The notes beneath the pieces were generated by a model. That model saw only the letters and a list, made by a program, of their open reading frames with translations. It did not search any database and was not told the DNA's origin. From an uncultured Sterolibacterium sp. (GTDB taxonomy: Bacteria; Pseudomonadota; Gammaproteobacteria; Burkholderiales; Rhodocyclaceae), in NCBI GenBank assembly GCA_903904605.1, contig CAIVDC010000024.1:1-41663 (forward strand): a stretch of 41,663 nt of DNA, given 5' to 3'. This document shows, piece after piece, positions 18,560 to 26,273 of the stretch. The stretch's first letter is position 1. Every line of letters begins with the position of its first letter. Position numbers and translations under genes: made by a program.

Positions 18560-19609
18560 ATGAGTGTGCAACCCGTCCGACAGGAACGTCAGGAGCTAAT
18601 ACGTTCACTATTCAACGAGTACATAGAGATGTACGCTTCACGCGATGACCGCCTTACGGAGCGGTTCAGTGAAAATTTCAGCGGATACACGGGCGGAGGC
18701 AACTTCCTTGTCAAGGACAGGGGCGAGTGGGTAAAAATCACCAGGCAGGATTTTTCACAAGTGACCGGTCGTATCCGCATCGAGATGCTTGACCTCTCGC
18801 TGCAGGAGATCAGCGACGAGGTGGTCGTCGCCACGGCCTTCTTCCACATACACCTGCCGATCCACGAGGAGATCCTGTCTCGTGAAACAGCCCGGCTGGT
18901 GCTCATTTTCAGGCTCGAGCGCGAAGATTGGAAGATCGTTCACAGCGGGATTTCCATTCCCTATTATCTTGTCCGGGACGGCGAGGTCTACCCGATCAGG
19001 GGACTGCATGAGCGAAACCAAGAACTGCAGGTGCTGGTCGACGAACGGACAAAGGCGCTGGAAGAAGCGAATGACAAGCTGGAAGTATTGAGCAACACTG
19101 ATGGATTGACCGGCATAGCCAACCGCCGTTACTTCGACATCATGCTCAACCAGGAATGGAATCGCGCCCATCGCGCCGGCACGCCTTTGTCTCTGGTCAT
19201 CCTTGACGTCGACCTGTTCAAGAATTTCAACGACCGCTATGGTCACATTGCCGGTGACAACTGCCTGAAGTCGCTCGCCGGGGCGTTGACGAAGGCTGCA
19301 AGGCGCGCGGGGGACCTGGTGGCTCGCTACGGCGGCGAGGAATTCGTCGTGCTGTTGCCGGAAAGCAGCGAGCAGGACGCATTGGAAACCGCCAGGCTCA
19401 TCCAACAAGAGACTTGGTCGCTAAAGCTGCCGCACGCGGAAATGCCGGCGGGCATCGTCACGGTAAGCCTTGGCGTAGCCTGCCTTGTCCCGTCAAGCCA
19501 GCACAGCCCTGAAATTCTGTTGCAACGAGCCGACTCGGCGCTCTACCGCGCGAAGCAGTTGGGGCGTAACCGCATGCAATCTGCGACGAGCAACCAGGCG
19601 TGGATGTGA
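18560..19609 (+). CDS. NTF2-like/GGDEF diguanylate cyclase
   Basis: A 349-residue protein predicted to make cyclic di-GMP. Residues 1-140 look like a SnoaL/NTF2-like fold (short helices, then strands ending in WKIVHSGISIPYYL), residues 148-178 form a coiled coil (ERNQELQVLVDERTKALEEA), and a GGDEF domain follows. The active site is GGEEF (258-262) with metal-binding D216/D218 in ILDVDLFK, and the inhibitory I-site RAGD (249-252) lies five residues before it. No membrane segment is visible, so the sensor is cytoplasmic. No Shine-Dalgarno site precedes the ATG at 18560; the next Met is residue 24. Confidence 0.88.
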   Translation: MSVQPVRQERQELIRSLFNEYIEMYASRDDRLTERFSENFSGYTGGGNFLVKDRGEWVKITRQDFSQVTGRIRIEMLDLSLQEISDEVVVATAFFHIHLPIHEEILSRETARLVLIFRLEREDWKIVHSGISIPYYLVRDGEVYPIRGLHERNQELQVLVDERTKALEEANDKLEVLSNTDGLTGIANRRYFDIMLNQEWNRAHRAGTPLSLVILDVDLFKNFNDRYGHIAGDNCLKSLAGALTKAARRAGDLVARYGGEEFVVLLPESSEQDALETARLIQQETWSLKLPHAEMPAGIVTVSLGVACLVPSSQHSPEILLQRADSALYRAKQLGRNRMQSATSNQAWM

Positions 19610-19875
19610 TCGGTCGGCCATCGGCGAAAGCAGGGCTGCCAGAAATCGTCATGACGCCGCATCTGCTTAATCCGGCGATCATGACGGTGCATTCCGGTTG
19701 GACGTAACCGGTGCGGATTGGCTAGGTTTCAGCAAAACCATAATCAATCAGTCGAAAACGAGACAGATTAGCTAATTCATGACCTTATATTATTTTGTTT
19801 GCTGCAATGCAACATTAAAGATATATTAGCTCCCAAGTCACCGTCCTGACATTGGGACGCATTAGGAGCGCTGTC
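19610..19875. other. AT-rich spacer after diguanylate cyclase gene
   Basis: 266 bases whose second half (about 19735-19835) is far more AT-rich than the rest of the window, including TTATATTATTTTG and AAAGATATATTAGC. It carries a plausible promoter (19799-19827) for the small frame at 19876. No other feature is recognised. Confidence 0.45.
19799..19827 (+). promoter_or_regulatory. Possible promoter for small ORF
   Basis: TTGCTG (19799-19804) and TATATT (19822-19827) are 17 bases apart. The -10 matches 5 of 6 positions but the -35 only 3 of 6. It lies in an AT-rich island about 45 bases before the small frame at 19876. Confidence 0.35.
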
Positions 19876-20046
19876 ATGAGCCACGATCAAGCAGGATATA
19901 GCCCGCACCTCAAAGACGCACCTAACGCGTCAGATGTGCTGGCGGGGGATCGTGTTCGGGTAGCCGCCCGCCTTGCCCGCAGCGAACATGTCGTCGGATT
20001 TTTTTTCGCGGCTGCCGGCGCTTTGTCGAAATGGATGTTTCCCTGA
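19876..20046 (+). CDS. Possible small protein, 56 aa, unknown
   Basis: A short frame starting ATGAGCCACGATCAAGCAGG, preceded by AGGAG at seven bases and by a possible AT-rich promoter. The product begins polar (MSHDQAGYSPHLKDAPNASD) and ends with a hydrophobic stretch VVGFFFAAAGALSKWMFP that could touch a membrane. I recognise no family. The good ribosome site and promoter are the support; the short length and lack of a known homolog are the doubt. Confidence 0.42.
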   Translation: MSHDQAGYSPHLKDAPNASDVLAGDRVRVAARLARSEHVVGFFFAAAGALSKWMFP

Positions 20047-20104
20047 CTGACGAGCCAGTCCCGACAAGAATTCCAGCAATTCATGGACTGCCGCTACGGT
20101 CGAT

Positions 20105-20125
20105 AATATCCGGGCAACGGATATT
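20105..20125. repeat. Perfect inverted repeat after hypothetical gene
   Basis: AATATCCG (20105-20112) and CGGATATT (20118-20125) form an 8-bp stem with a five-base loop. It lies 64 bases beyond the stop of the minus-strand gene at 20189 and 59 bases after the small plus-strand frame, so it could end transcription from either side. No clear T run is present. Confidence 0.4.
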
Positions 20126-20188
20126 TCAGAATCAGCGAACCGCAGTTCCCGTAATAGTCGCGTCAGCCACTTCGCCTGCGATCAACCG

Positions 20189-20638
20189 CTACGCCCAAGG
20201 GATCGACTGGCCACCTTCACGGAAGCGCAGCTTCTTTTCGATAAGGGTTCTAAAAATCGGATCCTTGAGCATGTAGGCATCTCTTTTCGAATTGCGCTGG
20301 AGAATACCGGCGGTTCCTTCCGCCAGTTCAGACAGGGCAGTCGTGACGTTTAGCGCCTTGCCCTGGCTCGTTTCAGGAAATTTCTCCCGCACCATTGCCT
20401 CGATGTCCGAATACTTGAACTCCTCATTGGCGATCCGCGCGACGCAGAACAAGACCTGGTCGCGCCGGAGGATCTTCGCATCGTACTGGCTCTTGAAAGA
20501 CCTGGCGTTTGAGGCGTCTATCGCATCGGCTTGCAGCCATTTCAGTTCAGCCTGAACTTTGGCATTCCTCCAGTTCAAGAACCGTTCGAGTGCGTCACGC
20601 GCACCTTCCGCAGTCAGATCGCTTGGTACGTCAGACAT
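20189..20638 (-). CDS. Hypothetical protein with winged-helix-like C-terminus
   Basis: A 149-residue soluble protein with AGGAC a few bases before the ATG. Residues 1-60 are helical and charged (AKVQAELKWLQADAIDA). Residues about 62-135 read like a winged helix: helix DQVLFCVARIA, helix YSDIEAMVREKF, a recognition-helix candidate NVTTALSELAEG, and a wing GILQRNSKRDAYMLKDPIFR. That reading is inference from pattern; I cannot name a family. It stands alone on the minus strand in the accessory stretch. Confidence 0.65.
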   Translation of the reverse strand: MSDVPSDLTAEGARDALERFLNWRNAKVQAELKWLQADAIDASNARSFKSQYDAKILRRDQVLFCVARIANEEFKYSDIEAMVREKFPETSQGKALNVTTALSELAEGTAGILQRNSKRDAYMLKDPIFRTLIEKKLRFREGGQSIPWA

Positions 20639-21074
20639 GTTCGCGTCCTATCAAGTCAAATACCGCCGGCAATGATCCCAAGGTTCATGCCAACCTCACG
20701 GCGACGCCTTTCAGATCCAAGTCAGGCTTATGCGTGCGGATCGACAGTCCAGGCCATTCGCGCAATGCGCCGAGCAATGATAACAAAGATAACAAAGGCG
20801 GCAGCGGTTGATAGCCCTCTCCCTCGAGAGTGGCCGTTATACTTTCAGAGCCTTGCTTTACTGAGTGGCGCGGCAGGTCGCGGACATCTCGTTCAGGATC
20901 AGGGCAATTCTCGAGACCCCGCGGCCGACAGACAACAAATGCGACGAGGCCCTGCAAGCAGCGGCACTGTTGGGGAAATTGACGCTTGACTAGGGCCACA
21001 AATCCCGGAGATACTCTCCTGGAAGCGATTGTATCTCCTTCCTTTTGGCAACATCTTTCCCCTAGGAGTAATTG
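20639..21074. other. 436-base spacer with ferritin-like gene promoter
   Basis: Frames on both strands here lack support. A tandem 9-base duplication GATAACAAA lies at 20779-20796. Only the promoter at 20986-21015 is plausible. Confidence 0.4.
20986..21015 (+). promoter_or_regulatory. Putative promoter of rubrerythrin-like gene
   Basis: TTGACT (20986-20991) and GATACT (21010-21015) with an 18-base spacer, placing the transcript start near 21022 and giving a leader of about 50 bases. The -35 matches 5 of 6 and the -10 4 of 6 positions. No Fur or OxyR site is evident to me. Confidence 0.45.
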
Positions 21075-21596
21075 GTGACCATGCAACTGGATATTTCGAC
21101 ACTGAATCTGCAGGATGCACTCGATCTGGCCGTGCTTATTGAAAAAGAAGCGGAAGACCGCTACCTTTTGTTTGCAGCCCAGCTAGGCGAGCGGTATCCC
21201 GGCGATGCGACGGATTTCTTCGCGATGATGGCTCGAAACGAGCAACGCCACGGGACGGAGCTTGCACAAAGACGACGCTTGCTGTTTGGCAACGCTGCTT
21301 CGCGGGTCACGGCGGACATGATTGAGGATATCGAAGCGCCGGATACAGGAAAACCGAGGCCCTATATGTCTCCACGACATGCCCTGAACGTCGCGATGGA
21401 ATCTGAAGTCAAAGCCTACGAGTTTTTTGATCAAGCCTTGCCCGGTATTCAGGATCCCGAAGTGAGAAAGCTCTTCGTGGAACTCCGACAGGAAGAATCC
21501 GAACATCAGGGACTCTTGAAAGAACTGATGTCGAAATATCCCGATACGCTGGAGCCGGATTTGGACCCGGATGACATCGATACCCCTGCACTCTAA
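21075..21596 (+). CDS. Rubrerythrin/ferritin-like diiron protein
   Basis: A 173-residue four-helix diiron protein without a rubredoxin domain. The iron ligands are visible as LIEKEAEDRY and NEQRH in the first helix pair and AMESEVKAYEFF and EESEHQGL in the second (E...ExxH twice). Such proteins act in peroxide reduction or iron handling in the cytoplasm. AGGAG (21064-21068) is best spaced for the GTG at 21075; the ATG at 21081 would shorten it by two residues. The C-terminus is acidic (DLDPDDID). It is monocistronic, with its own promoter. Confidence 0.83.
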   Translation: MTMQLDISTLNLQDALDLAVLIEKEAEDRYLLFAAQLGERYPGDATDFFAMMARNEQRHGTELAQRRRLLFGNAASRVTADMIEDIEAPDTGKPRPYMSPRHALNVAMESEVKAYEFFDQALPGIQDPEVRKLFVELRQEESEHQGLLKELMSKYPDTLEPDLDPDDIDTPAL

Positions 21597-22010
21597 GGGC
21601 GCCGGACGTGGGATGAACCCTGGCCCGAGGGCATGAGACCGCCGGCACGGGGAAGGCGACGTTTGCCGGAGGGTAACCACCCGGTCGGCCTTCCCCAACT
21701 TGACCGCCACTTTCCCGATCGGCGGCCCATGCACAATTCTGGCGATCGTGTAACGCGGTTAGTCATCCAGAATGCTTGACGGATAAGCCCGATATCGGCA
21801 CGGATTCGTGTCCCGCAGGATGCCGTTCACGGTGAGATCTTCGTAACGCAATACCGCGAAAATTATCGTCCAGGGTGTAGCCTGGACGAGCACCCTCGTT
21901 TGCAAACAATTTCAAAAGGTTTCCAGTTGATACATTGACGACATTATTTGGCTGGCTGTCGGCGTTAAACTCGCACCTTCGCCTTCCATTGCCAAGATGA
22001 CGACCTGCCA
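21597..22010. other. 414-base spacer with a large hairpin
   Basis: No coding sequence is supported. The main structure is the 48-base inverted repeat at 21649-21696. The last 100 bases before the propeller gene are more AT-rich and presumably hold its promoter, but I cannot fit two boxes at a proper distance. Confidence 0.4.
21649..21696. repeat. Long inverted repeat between ferritin-like and propeller genes
   Basis: GGGGAAGGC (21649-21657) pairs perfectly with GCCTTCCCC (21688-21696). Inside is a second stem around GGGT-AACC-ACCC. It lies 52 bases after the rubrerythrin-like stop. Without a T run it is either a factor-dependent terminator element or a structured repeat. Confidence 0.45.
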
Positions 22011-23363
22011 ATGCGTTCAAATATCACGAGATTGCTGCATGCCGCGCTACCCTTGACAGCGCTATTGCTGACCGCCTGCCTCACCCTCAACTACACGATA
22101 GGCGGCACCGTAACCGGTCTTACGGGTTCCGGACTTACCGGTTCCGTGGTGCTGCAAAACAACGGCGGCGACAACCTTACGGTCTCAAACAACGGGACCT
22201 TCACCTTCGCCACAGCCGTCGACTGCAAAGAAACGATCGGCAGCACCTGCAGCGCCACCTACGACGTTACCGTTCTCACCCAGCCCATCGGCCAAACCTG
22301 TACCGTAACGAGCGGCAGTGGAACAACGACGAGAAACTTTAGCAGTGTCGTGGTGAATTGCACGAACACGACGGCCTCGCATTACGCTTATGTGGTGAAT
22401 GCAGGCAGCAACGACGTCTCCCAATACACCATTGGTGGCAACGGCATCTTGGCAGCCATGACCCCTTCGACGGTTCCGGCTGGCGCGAACCCTTTTTCGA
22501 TCACGGTAGATCCTTCCGGAAAATACGCCTATGTCGCGAATTCCGGCAGCAACAGCGTCTCCCAATACGTCATCGACGCCGATGGAACGCTGACGGGAAT
22601 GGCCACGCCAATAGCTCCGACAGGCACGAACCCGCTCTCCGTCACCGTCGATCCTTCGACCAAGTACGCCTACGTGGCGAATGCAGGCAGCAATACCATT
22701 TCGGAATACACCATCGGCACAGATGGAACGCTGACAGCGATGGCGGCGCCAACGGTCGCGACGGGATCGAATCCCTATTCGGTGACCATCGATCCGTCTG
22801 GCAAATACGCCTATGTAGCGAATTCCGGCAGCAACAACATCTCGCAATATCTCATAGGTACAGGCGGCGCCTTGACAGCAATGGCCACGGCAACGGTCGT
22901 GGCGGGCACGAATCCTTATTTGGTCACCGTCGATCCTTCGGGCAAATACGCCTATGTGGCGAACTCCGGCAGCAACAACATCTCGCAATACCTTATAGGT
23001 TCAGGTGGCGCGTTGACAGCAATGACCACGGCAACAGTTGCAGCGGGTACCAACCCGGCATCCGTCGTCGTCGATCCTCTGGGCCCGTACGTCTATGCGG
23101 CGAACTTCGGCGGCTCCATCTCGCAATACACCATCGGCGCCGATGGGACGTTGACAGCAATGGCCACGGCAACGGTTGCAGCGGGCTCGAATCCATACTC
23201 GGTCACCGTCGACCCTTCGGGCCAGTACGTCTATGTTGCCAATGAGGGCAGCTACAACGTTTCGCAATACGTCATCGGCGCAGGCGGTTCGCTCACGCCA
23301 ATTAGCGTTGCGAGTACGGTTACGGCGGGCATACAGCCGATTTCCGTGATCACCGCCAACTAG
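22011..23363 (+). CDS. Seven-repeat YVTN beta-propeller lipoprotein
   Basis: A 450-residue exported lipoprotein. The signal ends in the lipobox L20-T21-A22-C23, so C23 should be lipidated. Residues 29-118 form a small beta-rich domain with conserved cysteines (C72, C80, C97, C117). Residues 125-450 are seven near-identical 46-47 residue repeats (YAYVANSGSN...ISQYTIG..GTLTAM...TVDPSGK), each one blade, giving a complete seven-bladed propeller of the YVTN/lactonase-like type. No catalytic residues can be assigned. No clear ribosome site precedes the ATG. The strong repeat identity suggests recent internal duplication or gene conversion. Confidence 0.85.
   Translation: MRSNITRLLHAALPLTALLLTACLTLNYTIGGTVTGLTGSGLTGSVVLQNNGGDNLTVSNNGTFTFATAVDCKETIGSTCSATYDVTVLTQPIGQTCTVTSGSGTTTRNFSSVVVNCTNTTASHYAYVVNAGSNDVSQYTIGGNGILAAMTPSTVPAGANPFSITVDPSGKYAYVANSGSNSVSQYVIDADGTLTGMATPIAPTGTNPLSVTVDPSTKYAYVANAGSNTISEYTIGTDGTLTAMAAPTVATGSNPYSVTIDPSGKYAYVANSGSNNISQYLIGTGGALTAMATATVVAGTNPYLVTVDPSGKYAYVANSGSNNISQYLIGSGGALTAMTTATVAAGTNPASVVVDPLGPYVYAANFGGSISQYTIGADGTLTAMATATVAAGSNPYSVTVDPSGQYVYVANEGSYNVSQYVIGAGGSLTPISVASTVTAGIQPISVITAN
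22383..23360 (+). repeat. Seven tandem 141-bp coding repeats
   Basis: The propeller blades are encoded by seven consecutive units of 141 bases (one of 138), beginning at TACGCTTATGTGG. Units four and five are the most alike at DNA level, sharing the stretch from AAATACGCCTATGT through CTCGCAATA. Such arrays can gain or lose blades by recombination. Confidence 0.8.
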
Positions 23364-23674
23364 ATCGCTCGCATGAAATCGAGTTTCCCGCCCGCCCCGC
23401 AATAACAAGGTCGTTGGCTGAAGCCGCCAAGTGCTGCTATTTATGCAATCATTGCGTACCCTTGATTCCCTACCCGCCTGACGGCACCATGAATCTCTGC
23501 AACCCAAAATCACCCAAGACTGTCACGGATGCCCACGCTGCGGCAAATTCCGCGCTTCGGTCGAAGCGACCTTATCCTGAAACACGACCGATAATCGTCG
23601 CCATGTTGAAGCGACGCCGAAAATCGGCTTTCACTGCGCGGCCCTGATTTACATCTTCCTTGAAAGGATTTCCA
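23364..23674. other. 311-base spacer, nothing recognised
   Basis: A 77-codon plus-strand frame (23414-23647) has no ribosome site and no family pattern. I see no terminator. The last bases supply the AAAGGA site of the parvulin gene. Confidence 0.4.
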
Positions 23675-24565
23675 ATGATGTTGTCCAAATTCCGCATTCC
23701 GATGGTCAGCGCAGCAATCGTGCTGATTCTGTGCGCATGCAATCCCACCAACTCCTCGAACACCGCGCTTGCCTCCAAGGCCGCCGCTGCCGCCACGGTC
23801 AACGGCACCGCCATCGGCGAAGCTCGTGTCGACATGCTGGTCAAGCAGCGCGCTGCGCAAGGCCAGCCGGACAGTCCCGAGTTGCGCAAGGCAATTATCG
23901 ACCAGTTGTCGATGCAATTGCTCGTCTCCCAGGAAGCCATCAAGAAGGGTTTGGATAAGACGCCTGACGTATTGGACCAGATTGATTTCGCGCAACAGTC
24001 CATCATCGCCAACGCCTTCGTGCAGGACTACCTGAAGAACAGTCCCGTCAGCGATGACATGCTCAAAGCCGAATACGAAAAAATCAAAAGCCAGATGAGC
24101 GGCAGCGAATACAAGGCGCGTCATATTCTGGTCGACAAGGAAGCCGAGGCCAAGGACATCATCGCCAAGCTGAGGAAGAATCCCAAGGACTTCGAATCCT
24201 TGGCCAAGCAGTACTCCAAAGACCCTGGCTCCAAAGCCAACGGCGGCGATCTCGGCTGGTTCGATCCGCGGGGAATGGTGCCGGAATTCGGCGCGGCACT
24301 GGCAAAACTGGAAAAAGGCAAATTCACGGAAGAACCGGTCAAGACGCAATTCGGTTATCACATCATCCTGCTGGAAGATTCCCGTCCGAAAACGATCCCG
24401 CCGTTTGAACAAGTCAAGGCGGGACTGCAACAACAAGTCCAGCAGCAGAACCTGAAGAAAGTCCTTGACGACCTGAAGGCGAAAGCGAAGATTGAAATCG
24501 TCCGGGCCAACGTCCCGGCAATTTCCGCGCCCAAGGAAAACAGGCCCGCTGAAGCGAACAAATAA
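23675..24565 (+). CDS. Parvulin-type peptidyl-prolyl isomerase lipoprotein
   Basis: A 296-residue envelope chaperone. The signal peptide ends in lipobox L19-C20-A21-C22. A SurA/PrsA-like N-terminal helical region (about 38-130, TVNGTAIGE...) precedes a parvulin domain (about 140-235: KARHILVDKE, GGDLGWFDPRGMVPEFG, TQFGYHIILLED), then a Gln/Lys-rich helical tail. The start follows AAAGGA by six bases; a second ATG is adjacent. It probably assists folding of exported proteins, but its clients are unknown. It is not near secretion or capsule genes. Confidence 0.88.
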   Translation: MMLSKFRIPMVSAAIVLILCACNPTNSSNTALASKAAAAATVNGTAIGEARVDMLVKQRAAQGQPDSPELRKAIIDQLSMQLLVSQEAIKKGLDKTPDVLDQIDFAQQSIIANAFVQDYLKNSPVSDDMLKAEYEKIKSQMSGSEYKARHILVDKEAEAKDIIAKLRKNPKDFESLAKQYSKDPGSKANGGDLGWFDPRGMVPEFGAALAKLEKGKFTEEPVKTQFGYHIILLEDSRPKTIPPFEQVKAGLQQQVQQQNLKKVLDDLKAKAKIEIVRANVPAISAPKENRPAEANK

Positions 24566-24573
24566 ACTTGCCG

Positions 24574-24594
24574 GCAGCCCTCGGACGGGGCTGC
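24574..24594 (+). terminator. Possible factor-dependent terminator hairpin
   Basis: GCAGCCC (24574-24580) pairs with GGGCTGC (24588-24594) nine bases after the parvulin stop. No T tract follows, so intrinsic termination is doubtful. Confidence 0.4.
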
Positions 24595-24661
24595 TGGCCG
24601 GTGCGCCGCCTATACGTGCCCCTGCCGGGACGGGGAACCGATAGAACGGGAGAGAAGGGCG

Positions 24662-24733
24662 TCGTCAGCAACGCCGGTAGGCTTTCGCCAATTTCTGAAG
24701 TCTGAAATCGACGAGTGGGTGAAGAGGCATCCG
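24662..24733 (+). pseudogene. Excisionase-like HTH C-terminal remnant
   Basis: Read from 24662 in frame, the DNA encodes ...ATPVGFRQFLKSEIDEWVKRHPG, which closely resembles the C-terminal half of small MerR/AlpA-like excisionase DNA-binding proteins (pattern VG..WRF.KSEIDEW). The upstream helix-turn-helix half is not found in any frame, and there is no start codon or ribosome site. It is therefore at best a fragment of a mobile-element gene; chance similarity over about 23 residues cannot be excluded. Confidence 0.35.
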
Positions 24734-24751
24734 GGCCGGCTAGGCGGCCCG
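24732..24751 (-). terminator. Hairpin at end of formate dehydrogenase operon
   Basis: CGGGCCG (24732-24738) and CGGCCCG (24745-24751) form a perfect 7-bp stem with a six-base loop, nine bases beyond the last stop codon of the minus-strand operon. Its GC strength suits a terminator, but no T run follows. Confidence 0.4.
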
Positions 24752-24760
24752 AAGCGCGAC

Positions 24761-25039
24761 CTATTTCTTGACCGCAGGGGCAGCAAGGGAGGATGCAGGC
24801 GCGGCGATCGGCGTCGGCTTGACGGTCACGCCCTTGGCCTTCTGTGCCTTGATGTAGCGCTGGGCGACGACATCCTGCGCCCGGGCCAGCTGCTCGGCTT
24901 CAAGTTTCGCCCCGGCCGCGGCCTTTTCCTTGGCTTCCGCTGCCTTGGCCTTCTGTTCCTCCGTCGGCGGCGGCAACTTCGCCTGCACAGCACCCGACAA
25001 GAAAGCGATCGTAACGGCCAGAATCAGTTTCGATTTCAT
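24761..25039 (-). CDS. Small secreted Ala/Lys-rich protein of the fdh operon
   Basis: A 92-residue protein with a Sec signal peptide (MKSKLILAVTIAFLSGAVQA, cleavage after AQA expected near residue 20) and a mature part rich in Ala, Lys, Glu and Pro, largely helical (KAKAAEAKEKAAAGAKLEAE). GGGGAG precedes the ATG at 25039 by six bases. It is the last gene of the fdh operon, 13 bases after fdhC. Function unknown; a periplasmic assembly or stabilising role is a guess from position. Confidence 0.7.
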   Translation of the reverse strand: MKSKLILAVTIAFLSGAVQAKLPPPTEEQKAKAAEAKEKAAAGAKLEAEQLARAQDVVAQRYIKAQKAKGVTVKPTPIAAPASSLAAPAVKK

Positions 25040-25052
25040 CTTCGCTCCCCTA

Positions 25053-26051
25053 TCAAGATTGCGCAGCAGGCTCGCCCGATGCTGGCGCAGTGCCGGATTC
25101 ACGGGCCGCGGTCTTGCGCTGCTGTTCTTCGAACCAGAGTTCGTGGTGCTCTCGGGCCCAGGTTTCGTCTACGTAGCCGGTGCGCATCGCGTCGAGAGCG
25201 CCTTCCATGCCGATGGTGCCTATGTAGATATGACCGAGGGACATGCAGATGAACATAAGGGCGAAAACGGCATGGATGATGTTGGCCGTTTGCATGATGC
25301 TCCGCCCCTGTGCAAAGTTCGCAAAATCCAGTACGAAACCGCTGATGCTGATCGTCAGTCCGACGAATACGAGACCTATCCAGAACCAGAACTTCTCGCC
25401 GAAGTTGAAACGCCAGGCAGGGACATGGCTGCCTGAAAGCAGTCCGCCCGCGGTCCTGATCCAATGCAGGTCCGAGGCACGCCAGATGTTGTCCTTGACG
25501 AAGAGGAAGAAGGCCACGACGATGGAGAACAGGAACAAGGGCCCGACGAAGTTGTGCAGGTTCTTGCACAGCACTGCCAGCCAGGAAAATACCTCATGAC
25601 CGACGAGCGGCAGCAGCAAATGCTTGCCGAAGAGCATGTTGAGGCCGGACAAGGCCAGGATGACAAAGCTGCCCGCCATGCTCCAATGCACCGAGCGTTC
25701 GAAATAGCTGAAGCGCGCCATCTTCCGTCCGGTCAATGGCGCCTTGAGCTTTACCGCGCCCCGCAGCTTGTAGAAAATGGCGATGGCGGCAAGCACCACG
25801 CAGAGCAGGATGCCGCCGTAGAGGGTCACCGGCCCGTTGCGCAATTCGCGCCAGGTTTCACCACGCGACTGTATCAGCACCCCGGTTTCGACTCCCCGCA
25901 CGGTAGTGAACTGCGGCTGCCCGGAGCGGACATCCTGCCATAGCTTGACGTTGTTGTGCGGCGGCTGATCCTGGGCCGACGCCGGCGGAGCTTCCGCGGC
26001 GATGGCGTTCGCCGAGGCAAAGAGCGCTGCCAAAAAGAGAATGCGCTTCAT
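25053..26051 (-). CDS. fdhC: Formate dehydrogenase gamma subunit, cytochrome b556
   Basis: A 332-residue membrane subunit that passes electrons from the periplasmic FdhAB to quinone. It starts with a signal peptide (cleavage near residue 19) and a periplasmic N-terminal segment, then a first membrane helix (about 77-95). The FdnI-like four-helix heme-b domain follows, with histidines in SVHWSMAG, NLHNFVGP and LGHIYIG. This longer, signal-bearing form is typical of FdhABC in epsilon- and betaproteobacteria. AGGAGGG precedes the ATG. Confidence 0.92.
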   Translation of the reverse strand: MKRILFLAALFASANAIAAEAPPASAQDQPPHNNVKLWQDVRSGQPQFTTVRGVETGVLIQSRGETWRELRNGPVTLYGGILLCVVLAAIAIFYKLRGAVKLKAPLTGRKMARFSYFERSVHWSMAGSFVILALSGLNMLFGKHLLLPLVGHEVFSWLAVLCKNLHNFVGPLFLFSIVVAFFLFVKDNIWRASDLHWIRTAGGLLSGSHVPAWRFNFGEKFWFWIGLVFVGLTISISGFVLDFANFAQGRSIMQTANIIHAVFALMFICMSLGHIYIGTIGMEGALDAMRTGYVDETWAREHHELWFEEQQRKTAARESGTAPASGEPAAQS

Positions 26052-26060
26052 GCTTCCCTC

Positions 26061-26273
26061 CTAGCTGCCGATGCGGCGTGTTTCGTCCTGCATCCGGTTG
26101 CGGGCGCGGATATCGCTTTCCCATTTGGCCTTGTCGCCGTTATAGGTCGCGTTGTTCCAGGGCGCCGCGTCGGCCTTGCCCTGATAGTCTCCCTGTTTGT
26201 AGACCACGACCTTTTCGCGGTCGCCGCAGCCCGCAAGCGCCAGCACGATGGTTGCCACCAGAATAAGCCTCAT
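26061..26273 (-). CDS. Small lipoprotein of the fdh operon
   Basis: A 70-residue lipoprotein, lipobox L13-A14-G15-C16, with a mature part containing APWNNATYNGDKAKWESDI and a charged tail. AGGAGGG precedes the ATG, which overlaps the fdhB stop by four bases (ATGA). The tight coupling and conserved position between fdhB and fdhC suggest a role in FDH assembly or attachment; no function is known to me. Confidence 0.8.
   Translation of the reverse strand: MRLILVATIVLALAGCGDREKVVVYKQGDYQGKADAAPWNNATYNGDKAKWESDIRARNRMQDETRRIGS

Noticed and set aside
20779..20796. Tandem GATAACAAA duplication.
   Set aside because: Two 9-base copies are too few to call a functional repeat and match no operator known to me.
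21763..22020. 85-codon minus-strand frame upstream of the propeller lipoprotein gene.
   Set aside because: No ribosome site or family pattern; it would overlap the start of a well-supported lipoprotein gene.
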